From the IMG/VR virus record IMGVR_UViG_3300031707_002715, positions 62,001 to 126,000 of that record: DNA of 64,000 nt. The stretch is one strand, 5' to 3'. Shown here piece after piece: positions 1 through 8,415 of the stretch. The notes below the pieces were generated by a model. That model worked only from the letters and a program-made list of their open reading frames with translations. It was not told where the DNA came from and did no database searches. The stretch's first letter is position 1. Every line of letters starts with the position of its first letter. The position numbers and the translations under genes were made by a program. The DNA is from a virus.

Positions 1-2
1 TA

Positions 3-3000
3 GATTCTACAGCACCGATAACTGTGATTACAGTTGTTCCAGATCACGGTAGCGGTTTTTACACCACCACACCAGACATTACTTTTTCTGCCACAGATAA
101 TGCTTCAGGTATTCATCATATTATCTATCAATTTGATGAAAATCCTACATTCGAATATCATCTTGAAGACGGGCCAATACATTTACCAAATACATCAAAA
201 ATAATTCGATTAACGTATTTTTCGGTCGATGTCGCTGGAAATGTCGAAACGCCCAAAGAAAGACTATTCAATTTCGACAACATAAAACCTGTAACTAGCA
301 CTGATGCGACTGCTATTAACGAATATAATGATCTTAATATCATATTATCGTGGGCTCACGTAATAGAATTCAACCCGATATCTGAAGAATATGAATTTAC
401 ATTATTAACACCATCATTGCGACAAAATCTAACGACTTATACTGACTGGTCGACGATGATGTTATACTTGACATCATTAAACGTTGATTCTACGTCAAAG
501 GTTTTCACAGTCGACTTACTAAATAATTATTTGGTGACATCTGTCACTCACAATTTAAGCACGGGCAATGTTCTTGAAGTCAGAAGCACGGTGCAATTAC
601 CAAATCCATTATTAGCAAACAGGTATTATTATATAATAGCAATATCAGCGACTCAGATAAAAGTTGCAGACACTTATGATAATGCGTTACTCGGCACTGC
701 CATAACTTTAACTAATACGGGCATCGGCGTCTTAACATTAAATAGAGCAAAACCAGAGATAGTAGTATCTGATCCGTTACGTATATTTTTGAAACCAGTG
801 GACGATAGACAATACACTGTCGTAAATGAAAGAATATTGACGCAAGACGATGCAATTAACGAATTAACGACTGCAAATAATTTCTTAATAAGCGTTTCGA
901 GAGTTTATAATAGTACTACTAGCACAACATTAACTGTCAAGTACACTTCTAATAATAAGATCTATACTAACGAAGTTTTTGCTGCGACTGATGTAATATA
1001 TGTTGATTACATTTATACTGGTATCAGCCATGTTTATTATGGAATAAATATTGAACCGTCGATATTAACGCCTGAAGGTGTGATAGTCGATCTAAATGAT
1101 AATGGTGTTAGCTCAATAAAATGGTTTGCAATTGATACAGCTGGTAATATAGAAGACACTAAAGATTTGAGTGCTACGGTCGCTGTTTTGAATAGGGCGC
1201 CCGTAGTTGATGTAAATATAGTAAAAAGTACTGATTTGACTGATTTTGTACCGAACGGCGATAATGATTGGTATAAATTAAATGAGTCGATTCCTACATT
1301 ACGACCAGAAATAAAGATTAATATTAAAAGCCCAAATGTATTTTTCTTTAATTATCATCCGACATTTATAAGCGTGAGCGGCCCTGGACCATATACGGTC
1401 CAATATCAAATACCATTTATAAACACGACATATGAAGAATTATCAGATGTTACACCGTATTTAAAAACTCGTGTAGAAAATATCACTAAGAATGAAGTAT
1501 ATACTGTTCAAACTCTTAGTGGTAACATCATCACGACCACTGCGACTATATTGCCTGCACCTAGTGATATAGTTCAAGTAGATTGTATATACTCTACATT
1601 ATTTGATGCTACTGTAGGTTCAGGTGCAAAAGTAATTACAATAGGTGATATACATAATCCAGATATAGTATTTGATTTTTCTGACAAGGCTAATCCGTAT
1701 TATTATCCTGAATCGCCGACTACTTATAATTTACAAGGTGAAAAAGATATAACGACTGTTGCTATAGATAAACGAGGTCGAGAAACGACAAATACTTCTA
1801 TACCTCAATTAAGCGGTCGCAACACGTTAAAATTAGATACTGATGCACCGATTTCTACAGATAATGCAGTTACTGGTTGGGTAAATCACGATGTCGTAGT
1901 GACAATCACATCAAATGATTTTGTACCGCCACCAGATCAGACTGCATCAGGCATTAACAGGATACTTTATAGTACTGACGGATCAGATCCGAATATAATC
2001 GTATATGATTCATCTGTGCTCGTGACTCTTTCAATCACGGGACAATATGCTGTTAAATACAGGGGCGTCGATAATGCGGGTAATTATGAAATAATCAAAG
2101 AATCTGTGCTCGTGCAAGTCGATAAGAGTGCGCCCATAACGTCTGTAGTGGTCGTTGCACCAGACGGGACAAATGGTTGGTATATATCGTCACCGCTTAT
2201 TACTTTAAATGCACAAGATCCCGATTCAGGCATTTACAAGACTTTTTACAAATGGGACGCCGGTTCGTTCGCATTATATCCGGGATCGTTATTGATACCG
2301 TCTGAAGGTGTTCATATACTTTATTTTTACAGTATAGATAATGTTGGAAATATCGAGACTATAAATCAATACACTTTTAAACTCGATACATCGATACCAA
2401 TAACTACAGATAATATTATAAGCGGCTGGATGAATAATCCAGTCGTACAATTGACGGTTAGTGCGTCGCCTTCAGGCGTGTATAGGACTTATTACGAGTT
2501 CGCTGTAGATCCCATCATACCGCCTGATCCGACTACGGGCTCATCGTTTACAATAACACAACAAATTAGATTTCCTGCAAGCAATATTTATAATTTGAAA
2601 TATTTTTCTATTGATATCGCAGGCAATGTTGAATCTGTAAAGGCTGCGACTAATAAATTAAAATTAGATTTAGAGAAACCGATCGTAGTTTCAATAAATC
2701 CAGTGAATTTAATATTTAATCCACCGCCAAATTTGACTGTTAATTTTGCAGATGTATTGTCTGGTATTAACGTTAACACTGTCAAAATAGTCGTCGATGA
2801 TATTGAATACTCGACGACTAAGAATTCGACATATTTTTCATACACGGGTGCTGCTCCATATAACACGTTGCAAGTAGTTGTAGGACCTGTAGCTAGCATT
2901 CCGAATTTTGATAATTTAGAAAATGTCGTCATTTATGCTAACGACAACGCAGGCAATGCATTGATTCCTGTCGTGGTCGGGATATTGCCTGTCGATACGA

Positions 3001-5063
3001 CTGCGCCATATATAAGAGGATTTTGGCCAAAAAATAAAGCTGAAGATGTGTCGAGAGACACTAATGTGATGCTGTTTATCGATGATGATATTTCGGGCGT
3101 CGATCTGCGAACTGTTTCAATAAAAATTGCAAACACTACATACCAAATTATTACGACGAATGTTATCGATGTCACGTATGTCGGGTCGTTACCAGATGTA
3201 TATTTAGATGTTCTAGATAATAATTTATATGTGACAGTGGGCGGTGTGGTTGTTGCAGAAGTTAATTTGACGCACGATGAATACTCGACCGTTAAAAAAG
3301 TCAGCGAGTTTTTAGATTCATTACCGGATTTTACAGCTACTGTTATAAATAAAGATTACGATCAAATTTCAAGTTTAGAATTCTTGAATTTATATCACGT
3401 CGCAGTTAATCCGAGTTTTACAATGTTTGTTGCAACATTTGAAGACAATAAGAGTATTTATTTTATACCTCGTAATAAGGGCTATTTAATCGCTATTACA
3501 CCTAGCGAGACATTTGAAGATAATTATTTAGTAAATGTGTACGTTGATGCAAAAGATTTTAGTAACAATTCAATGCAGGCTGAACATTACTATTTTACAT
3601 GTAAAGATTCAGTGACACCGTCGAGAGAATTTAGAGATAAATGGTATCAATATCACATCGACATTGTAAATCGTATTTTAAGTAGGTTAGAAACTACTTA
3701 TAACAAAAACTCAGAATCGACTGTATTTTACGGTTATTTCCGATCATTAGCGCTCGAAATTGCCAGGTCTAAACAAATAGCTGAAGATTACGCAAATGAC
3801 AATTATTATAATCAAACGAGATCAGATTTGTTATACCAAAATCTGGGCTATTTATTGAAGTTTGAACCGCGGCCTGATTTTTCGCATGATAGATATCGTG
3901 AAGTATTATTATCGTTAATGCAAATGTTTTTTAAAGGTTCGACAAAAGAAAGCTTAATTGAAGGCTTATCGGTATTTCTTGGCGTACAATCAGTGGCTAT
4001 TCGTGAATATTTAGATAACATCGCATGGCAATTCATGTTTTCTGTCGATATAGATATCGGCACTACGCCCATAAGAAATTGGGACGAGTTTAATGCAGAT
4101 GTGACTGCTGTAGTAAAATTAGTAAAACCTGCGCACACGTATTTCTTGTTAAGATACGTGTTCTCTGAAATTATTAGGACGCAAGATATTCAGGATGAGA
4201 TTGTAAGATGGGATTTTGCTTTTCATTCATCGGAAGATGTCAGGGCAAATTGCGAAGATAAATATAAGATAGCCGAAATAATAACTGAAAATGTATCGGC
4301 ACAGTTTGACGGTTCAAACAATTGTTGTTATGCTTATTATAAACCGATTTTGAATTGGTTAGAGACGACAATAACTAATGATCCAATAGACATACAGCTT
4401 GATGTGACACCGGTTGGACCGCCTATAAGTGTAACATCTGTTAATGGAATTACTGGTAAGATATGTTTAAGTAGGAACCCATTAATAACAGAGACAGTGA
4501 AAATTATCTATAAATTTAATAAATACGTAATATATAGAGAACTTAGATTATATACGAATACTTATACAATTACTACAGGTCAATTCGACTTAACTAGAAA
4601 AGCATTATTAAATCAAATTAATGTACCAAGTGATACAATAATTTCTTATAATATTCCAGAACAACTTCATGCTCATATATGCGAATCTGGAATATTTATC
4701 AATGTCCACTATGGTACTCTTAATGAGAGATGGACTTTACCAAATGAAAGATTGTTCTTTAACGTAAATGATTTTAAACACGAACGGGTAGAATTTGACA
4801 TTCGTGAGAAAGTAAATTTTGGCGCATTAATTAAAGAGACTGTAGATATACCAGACGAACGAGTGATGATGCAATTTGCGATACCGTATAGAGAAAGAGT
4901 ATCTATCATTAACAATGAAATCGGTTTTGTACACGAAACAAATGCTCAACCATTTACAACTAATTATGCAGAGTCTTTGACAAATAATAATCGCGATAGA
5001 TTTATATTTCCAAATGCTGCAGACTTGTTGTTTTTCTGGATTGAGCGAGATCTTGGAGGATAA
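3..5063 (+). CDS. Giant tail protein: Ig/chitobiase-like repeats plus gpI-like C-terminal region (5' end outside window)
   Basis: The frame is open from the first bases of the window and its first residues already match the internal repeat, so the true start lies upstream. The N-terminal two thirds are about six copies of a repeat recognisable by 'aPIT..' starts, a 'D..SGI...yY..d' core and ends such as 'FSIDIAGNVE'. Such CHB_HEX_C/Ig-like repeats are typical of extracellular fibre or adhesin stalks. From about nt 3610 to 4150 the protein changes to a helical segment ('DKWYQYHIDIVNRILSRLET') with a 'LLYQNLGYLL' core, which resembles phage tail protein I/baseplate proteins. The last ~270 residues are beta-rich. 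Inference: a baseplate-attached fibre or spike whose repeats project outward. Family assignment is from pattern only. It ends with TGGAGGATAA, where the GGAGG serves the next small gene. Confidence 0.75.
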   Translation, partial: DSTAPITVITVVPDHGSGFYTTTPDITFSATDNASGIHHIIYQFDENPTFEYHLEDGPIHLPNTSKIIRLTYFSVDVAGNVETPKERLFNFDNIKPVTSTDATAINEYNDLNIILSWAHVIEFNPISEEYEFTLLTPSLRQNLTTYTDWSTMMLYLTSLNVDSTSKVFTVDLLNNYLVTSVTHNLSTGNVLEVRSTVQLPNPLLANRYYYIIAISATQIKVADTYDNALLGTAITLTNTGIGVLTLNRAKPEIVVSDPLRIFLKPVDDRQYTVVNERILTQDDAINELTTANNFLISVSRVYNSTTSTTLTVKYTSNNKIYTNEVFAATDVIYVDYIYTGISHVYYGINIEPSILTPEGVIVDLNDNGVSSIKWFAIDTAGNIEDTKDLSATVAVLNRAPVVDVNIVKSTDLTDFVPNGDNDWYKLNESIPTLRPEIKINIKSPNVFFFNYHPTFISVSGPGPYTVQYQIPFINTTYEELSDVTPYLKTRVENITKNEVYTVQTLSGNIITTTATILPAPSDIVQVDCIYSTLFDATVGSGAKVITIGDIHNPDIVFDFSDKANPYYYPESPTTYNLQGEKDITTVAIDKRGRETTNTSIPQLSGRNTLKLDTDAPISTDNAVTGWVNHDVVVTITSNDFVPPPDQTASGINRILYSTDGSDPNIIVYDSSVLVTLSITGQYAVKYRGVDNAGNYEIIKESVLVQVDKSAPITSVVVVAPDGTNGWYISSPLITLNAQDPDSGIYKTFYKWDAGSFALYPGSLLIPSEGVHILYFYSIDNVGNIETINQYTFKLDTSIPITTDNIISGWMNNPVVQLTVSASPSGVYRTYYEFAVDPIIPPDPTTGSSFTITQQIRFPASNIYNLKYFSIDIAGNVESVKAATNKLKLDLEKPIVVSINPVNLIFNPPPNLTVNFADVLSGINVNTVKIVVDDIEYSTTKNSTYFSYTGAAPYNTLQVVVGPVASIPNFDNLENVVIYANDNAGNALIPVVVGILPVDTTAPYIRGFWPKNKAEDVSRDTNVMLFIDDDISGVDLRTVSIKIANTTYQIITTNVIDVTYVGSLPDVYLDVLDNNLYVTVGGVVVAEVNLTHDEYSTVKKVSEFLDSLPDFTATVINKDYDQISSLEFLNLYHVAVNPSFTMFVATFEDNKSIYFIPRNKGYLIAITPSETFEDNYLVNVYVDAKDFSNNSMQAEHYYFTCKDSVTPSREFRDKWYQYHIDIVNRILSRLETTYNKNSESTVFYGYFRSLALEIARSKQIAEDYANDNYYNQTRSDLLYQNLGYLLKFEPRPDFSHDRYREVLLSLMQMFFKGSTKESLIEGLSVFLGVQSVAIREYLDNIAWQFMFSVDIDIGTTPIRNWDEFNADVTAVVKLVKPAHTYFLLRYVFSEIIRTQDIQDEIVRWDFAFHSSEDVRANCEDKYKIAEIITENVSAQFDGSNNCCYAYYKPILNWLETTITNDPIDIQLDVTPVGPPISVTSVNGITGKICLSRNPLITETVKIIYKFNKYVIYRELRLYTNTYTITTGQFDLTRKALLNQINVPSDTIISYNIPEQLHAHICESGIFINVHYGTLNERWTLPNERLFFNVNDFKHERVEFDIREKVNFGALIKETVDIPDERVMMQFAIPYRERVSIINNEIGFVHETNAQPFTTNYAESLTNNNRDRFIFPNAADLLFFWIERDLGG

Positions 5064-5066
5064 TTT

Positions 5067-5201
5067 ATGCAAAAGATTCAAAATCAAGTTAAGAAGCAAG
5101 CACCAGCAAAGCTCAAAGAAGATTTTAAGAAAATTAGGTCTAGTGCAGGTGTGGGTATAATGAGACATGTAGACGGTCGAATTGAAAAACGGAAATTTTA
5201 A
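5067..5201 (+). CDS. 44-aa basic protein, partial paralogue of the next gene
   Basis: A short gene missed by length cut-offs. GGAGG at the end of the upstream gene lies just ahead of its ATG, and it ends 17 nt before the next start. The protein is Lys-rich. Its C-terminal 'MRHVDGRIEKRKF' matches 'MKHRDGTIERREM' near the N-terminus of the 179-aa neighbour, and both are preceded by a Gly-Ile/Gly-Asp-Ile stretch. It therefore looks like an N-terminal half-copy of that protein kept as a separate gene. The function is unknown; the position suggests a virion or baseplate accessory part. Confidence 0.55.
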   Translation: MQKIQNQVKKQAPAKLKEDFKKIRSSAGVGIMRHVDGRIEKRKF

Positions 5202-5218
5202 ACTATTCAGGAGGATTT

Positions 5219-5758
5219 ATGTTATTTGAAAATCAGAATCGATGGATAAAAAAGGGTGATATCTTCATGACGATGAAGCATAGAGATGGTACAATCGAAC
5301 GTCGAGAAATGCACAATGTCATTGTTGATCAGGCTTCATTTTTAATGGCACAATTAATGAAAGAATATGGTGGCACTAGTACAATTCCAGTTTCATATGT
5401 GCCGGGTATATTTGTATTAGCTGTTGGTACGGGTGATCCTGGTTGGGATTTGCAGAATCCACCGATTGCAACTGCAGCACAGACGTTATTGGTTAATGAA
5501 TTAGACCGTAAGAGATTTAGTCGTACTTATTATGTCGATGATCTCGGTGTCGAGTCATTAACGAGGACTCACATTGTTGATTTTGAGACGACGTTTAATG
5601 ATACAGAAGCTGTCGGTGCGCTTGTTGAAATGGGATTATTCGGTGGAACGGGATCAACGTCTGCAGGTGGAGGCGATATGGTAAATTACCACACGTTTCC
5701 AGTCTGGAATAAACCAAGTACATCGACTCTCGTATGTACTTGGAGATTGACGTTTTAA
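5219..5758 (+). CDS. Phage structural protein, tail/baseplate type
   Basis: 179 aa with a clear CAGGAGG ribosome site 6-7 nt before the ATG. No catalytic motif is visible. The central 'LAVGTGDPGWDLQNPPIA' followed by an 'LVNELDRKRFSRT' segment and a Gly-rich C-terminal sheet ('GLFGGTGSTSAGGGDMV') are the style of phage tail-fibre-attachment or receptor-binding subunits. It sits between the giant tail protein and the translocase, in the same orientation. It shares the RH.DG.IE.R motif with the 44-aa protein just upstream. Exact role unknown. Confidence 0.6.
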   Translation: MLFENQNRWIKKGDIFMTMKHRDGTIERREMHNVIVDQASFLMAQLMKEYGGTSTIPVSYVPGIFVLAVGTGDPGWDLQNPPIATAAQTLLVNELDRKRFSRTYYVDDLGVESLTRTHIVDFETTFNDTEAVGALVEMGLFGGTGSTSAGGGDMVNYHTFPVWNKPSTSTLVCTWRLTF

Positions 5759-5809
5759 TGCATGATCATGTTCTAGTTTCAGCAAAATAGTTTTCAATAA
5801 CAAAGAATA

Positions 5810-8191
5810 ATGATGAAATATTTCGATTTAATACAATGTGAATTTACAAAATATGCACGGTCTGAAGAGATGTGTAAGATAGCTAGACGTTTGAAAAGAA
5901 GCAAGAGTACGACCAAAGATTTTTTGAATGATATGGGTGATAAAAATGTCACGAATCCAAGTGCTAAGGGTAAAAAGCGTACAATTAAAGTCAAGTCATT
6001 GAAAAGCGGTGATGAGCGCCAAAAACAGTTGTTTAAGCAATTATATAAACAGTGGAAGGGATCAAAAACTAAAAAAGTTGACAAAAAAGATAAGTTAAAG
6101 AGTAAAGTTAAGAAGCGCAGGAAACAGATAAGACAAGAGTTTAAAAAGAAGAAGCAAGAGATAAAAAAAGAGCCTACTGAAAAAAAGAAAATTGAAAAAG
6201 TCAAGATGAAAGTCGATCCTAAAAAGATCGAAGAGCATCGAAAAGATATAGCGAGTGAAACAAAATCTAATAAAGAACAGCAAGTCATTGAAAAACAGAT
6301 AAGTGAGAAATTAAAAGCTGTTGGTGATAAATCAGACGAACAATATAAATCGACAATATCCGTAGTTAAAAAGAACGAAAAGAGCTTGTATAGAGACACT
6401 AGTGATTTAAATGATCCATTGCCGCCTGATCCAGAAAAATTAAAAACGATTGATACAGATCAAAAATCGTTATCTCGTGCAATGAAAGCTTTAGATATTA
6501 GTAATTCAGAGATATCAGATGTTGTTAATAGTCCAAATGTTGTAACATATAAAATTAGCTTGAAAAATTTAAGTGATAAAGATAAAGCTAGAGCAATGCA
6601 TAAGTTATTATCAACGGAAAGTAAAACAGTATTGAGTCATTTTATTGGTAAAAAAGAAAATGTCACTGTTAATGAAAATAGAGACACTGATACCATTGAT
6701 GTGCACGTACCGAAAGGTACTGATTTGAAAGATAGAGATCCCGTATCATTTAAAGAATTGATTACTAATGATAAATTTGTAAAGGCTTCAAAAGATCCGA
6801 CTAAATTACCGATTGCATTTGGTAAAGATGAGAATAATAACACAGTGACGTACGATTTTAGTAATACACCTCATTTAATAGTTTCAGGTGCGACTAAATC
6901 TGGAAAATCTGTGTTTAATCAAAGCATAATTAATTCAATTCAGATGGGTAAATCGCCAGATGAAGCGAAATTAATATTAATAGACGCTGCTAAAAAGGGT
7001 GCTGAATTTGCACAGTATAAAGATAGTGAATATTTGGATAGACCGATTGCAACGAGCGCTAAAGAGGCTGAAGATGCATTGCAGTCATTAAGCGACGAAG
7101 TCAATCGACGTAATGAGTTCTTGAAGACTATTAGTGGTAAGACGGGCATGAGTTTTAGAAATATTGAAGAATGGAACTCATTTGTCACTAAAGATACTGA
7201 GAAAATGAGTCCAAATGAACAGAAAGCATTCAATATTGTGCCAGAAGATCAACGAAAAAAAATGCATAGAATAGTAACGATAGTTGACGAAGCGAAAGAT
7301 TTGTTCAATAAAGAAGTCAATCCAAATGCACCAAAATTATTTAATTTAGTTGATCATATGCTAACAGTTGCTAGGTCTGTTGGTGCTCACATGGTTATAG
7401 CGACACAGTCGCCTGCAAAACAAAATATACCGGGTAAAATACAGGCTAATATTGGTGCAAAGATGACATTTAGATTGCAAAATAAGAGTGATGCTGAAAA
7501 TATTGGTGTGCCAGATGCAACTGATTTATTAATGTATGGTGACGGATATTTTGAAGATCCGTCTATGGGTGGCGGACCGACTAGATTGCAAACGGGTTTT
7601 ATTGATAAGAATGATGATGCAAAAATTAGCGAGAAAACAAAAGGCGAACAAAAGTTCATTGAACGTGAAAAGAAAGTTGTACCAAAACCGGTAGAAGAAT
7701 TTAAAGGAGTGACTGATCCGGCTTTTCTAGAATTCAAGCAAAGAATGAGTGATGTTCATAAACAGCTTGATGAACAGCGTATTAAGATACAAGAAAGACT
7801 AAAAGAATTAAAGGGTCGCGAATCAGAAATAGAAAAAGAACACCAGAGTTTACGAGAACAATTAGAAGAAAGACGACGTAAAACTCAAGACATCAGACAG
7901 CAACAATCGGATGTCGCACGTCAAAAAGAACGGTCGCCGGCAGTTGAAGTCGAAGAAGAACCTGTAGCTAAAGAACCAACAGTAGAATCTTCTTCGCCTG
8001 ATGTCGCTAGTGAAATTGAAGAATTAACTAAGACAGTACCTGTCAGCGATGTCAAGAAAGAGCCTAAAGCAAAAGAACTAGAGAGGCCGACTGAAAAGAG
8101 AAAATCGCTTCTTGATAGAATTAAAAAAATGTTTGGTAAAAAATCATCAATCGATATGACAAATCATTTCATCCAGAACATTTTAACATGA
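5810..8191 (+). CDS. FtsK/SpoIIIE-like DNA translocase with N-terminal virion-type leader
   Basis: 793 aa. Residues 1-18 ('MMKYFDLIQCEFTKYARS') carry the first half of the leader shared by several other genes here. Residues ~20-190 are extremely Lys/Glu-rich. An FtsK-type motor follows: Walker A GATKSGKS at 360-367, a 'LILIDAAKKGAEF' strand as in FtsK ('LIDPKRxEL'), Walker B 'IVTIVDEAKDL' around 488-497, and 'VIATQSPAKQNIPGKIQANI' with a terminal 'GDGYFEDPSMGG', both typical of FtsK-HerA family members. Residues ~640-710 form a coiled coil. No membrane segments and no gamma (KOPS-reading) domain are obvious. FtsK motors pump duplex DNA. Combined with the leader, a virion-packaged translocase acting at genome entry or packaging is possible (inference). 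The start may be either of two adjacent ATGs. Confidence 0.8.
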   Translation: MMKYFDLIQCEFTKYARSEEMCKIARRLKRSKSTTKDFLNDMGDKNVTNPSAKGKKRTIKVKSLKSGDERQKQLFKQLYKQWKGSKTKKVDKKDKLKSKVKKRRKQIRQEFKKKKQEIKKEPTEKKKIEKVKMKVDPKKIEEHRKDIASETKSNKEQQVIEKQISEKLKAVGDKSDEQYKSTISVVKKNEKSLYRDTSDLNDPLPPDPEKLKTIDTDQKSLSRAMKALDISNSEISDVVNSPNVVTYKISLKNLSDKDKARAMHKLLSTESKTVLSHFIGKKENVTVNENRDTDTIDVHVPKGTDLKDRDPVSFKELITNDKFVKASKDPTKLPIAFGKDENNNTVTYDFSNTPHLIVSGATKSGKSVFNQSIINSIQMGKSPDEAKLILIDAAKKGAEFAQYKDSEYLDRPIATSAKEAEDALQSLSDEVNRRNEFLKTISGKTGMSFRNIEEWNSFVTKDTEKMSPNEQKAFNIVPEDQRKKMHRIVTIVDEAKDLFNKEVNPNAPKLFNLVDHMLTVARSVGAHMVIATQSPAKQNIPGKIQANIGAKMTFRLQNKSDAENIGVPDATDLLMYGDGYFEDPSMGGGPTRLQTGFIDKNDDAKISEKTKGEQKFIEREKKVVPKPVEEFKGVTDPAFLEFKQRMSDVHKQLDEQRIKIQERLKELKGRESEIEKEHQSLREQLEERRRKTQDIRQQQSDVARQKERSPAVEVEEEPVAKEPTVESSSPDVASEIEELTKTVPVSDVKKEPKAKELERPTEKRKSLLDRIKKMFGKKSSIDMTNHFIQNILT

Positions 8192-8415
8192 TAGACACAA
8201 AAGCTATTATTAGACGATGTCCAAAAAAAGACAAAGACAATCGGCCATCGGATAAACAAAAATATTGTTTATACACTAGCGACGGTTCTAAATTATTGGG
8301 TCGTCATCCTTCGAAAGAAAAAGCATTGCGTCAAGAAAGAGCTATTCAAAAACATAAACATTCATCTATAATTAATAAAGAATTTTCAAAAATAGTTCTC
8401 GACAGGAGTGATTAA
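8188..8415 (+). CDS. 75-aa basic protein, conserved-phage type
   Basis: The start overlaps the translocase stop by 4 nt (ATGA), so the two are probably translationally coupled. The core 'KYCLYTSDGSKLLGRHPSKE' followed by 'ALRQERAIQKHK' is a pattern common in small phage proteins and in the tails of larger phage proteins. No enzyme motif is visible. It has an overall strong positive charge, which would suit nucleic-acid contact. It ends just before the GACAGGAGTG ribosome site of the next gene. Function unknown. Confidence 0.65.
   Translation: MIDTKAIIRRCPKKDKDNRPSDKQKYCLYTSDGSKLLGRHPSKEKALRQERAIQKHKHSSIINKEFSKIVLDRSD

Noticed and set aside
6095-6399. Long hydrophobic - strand frames (Phe/Leu-rich) opposite the translocase gene.
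   Set aside because: They are the mirror of a Lys/Glu-rich coding stretch (AAA/GAA codons read as TTT/TTC); not genes.
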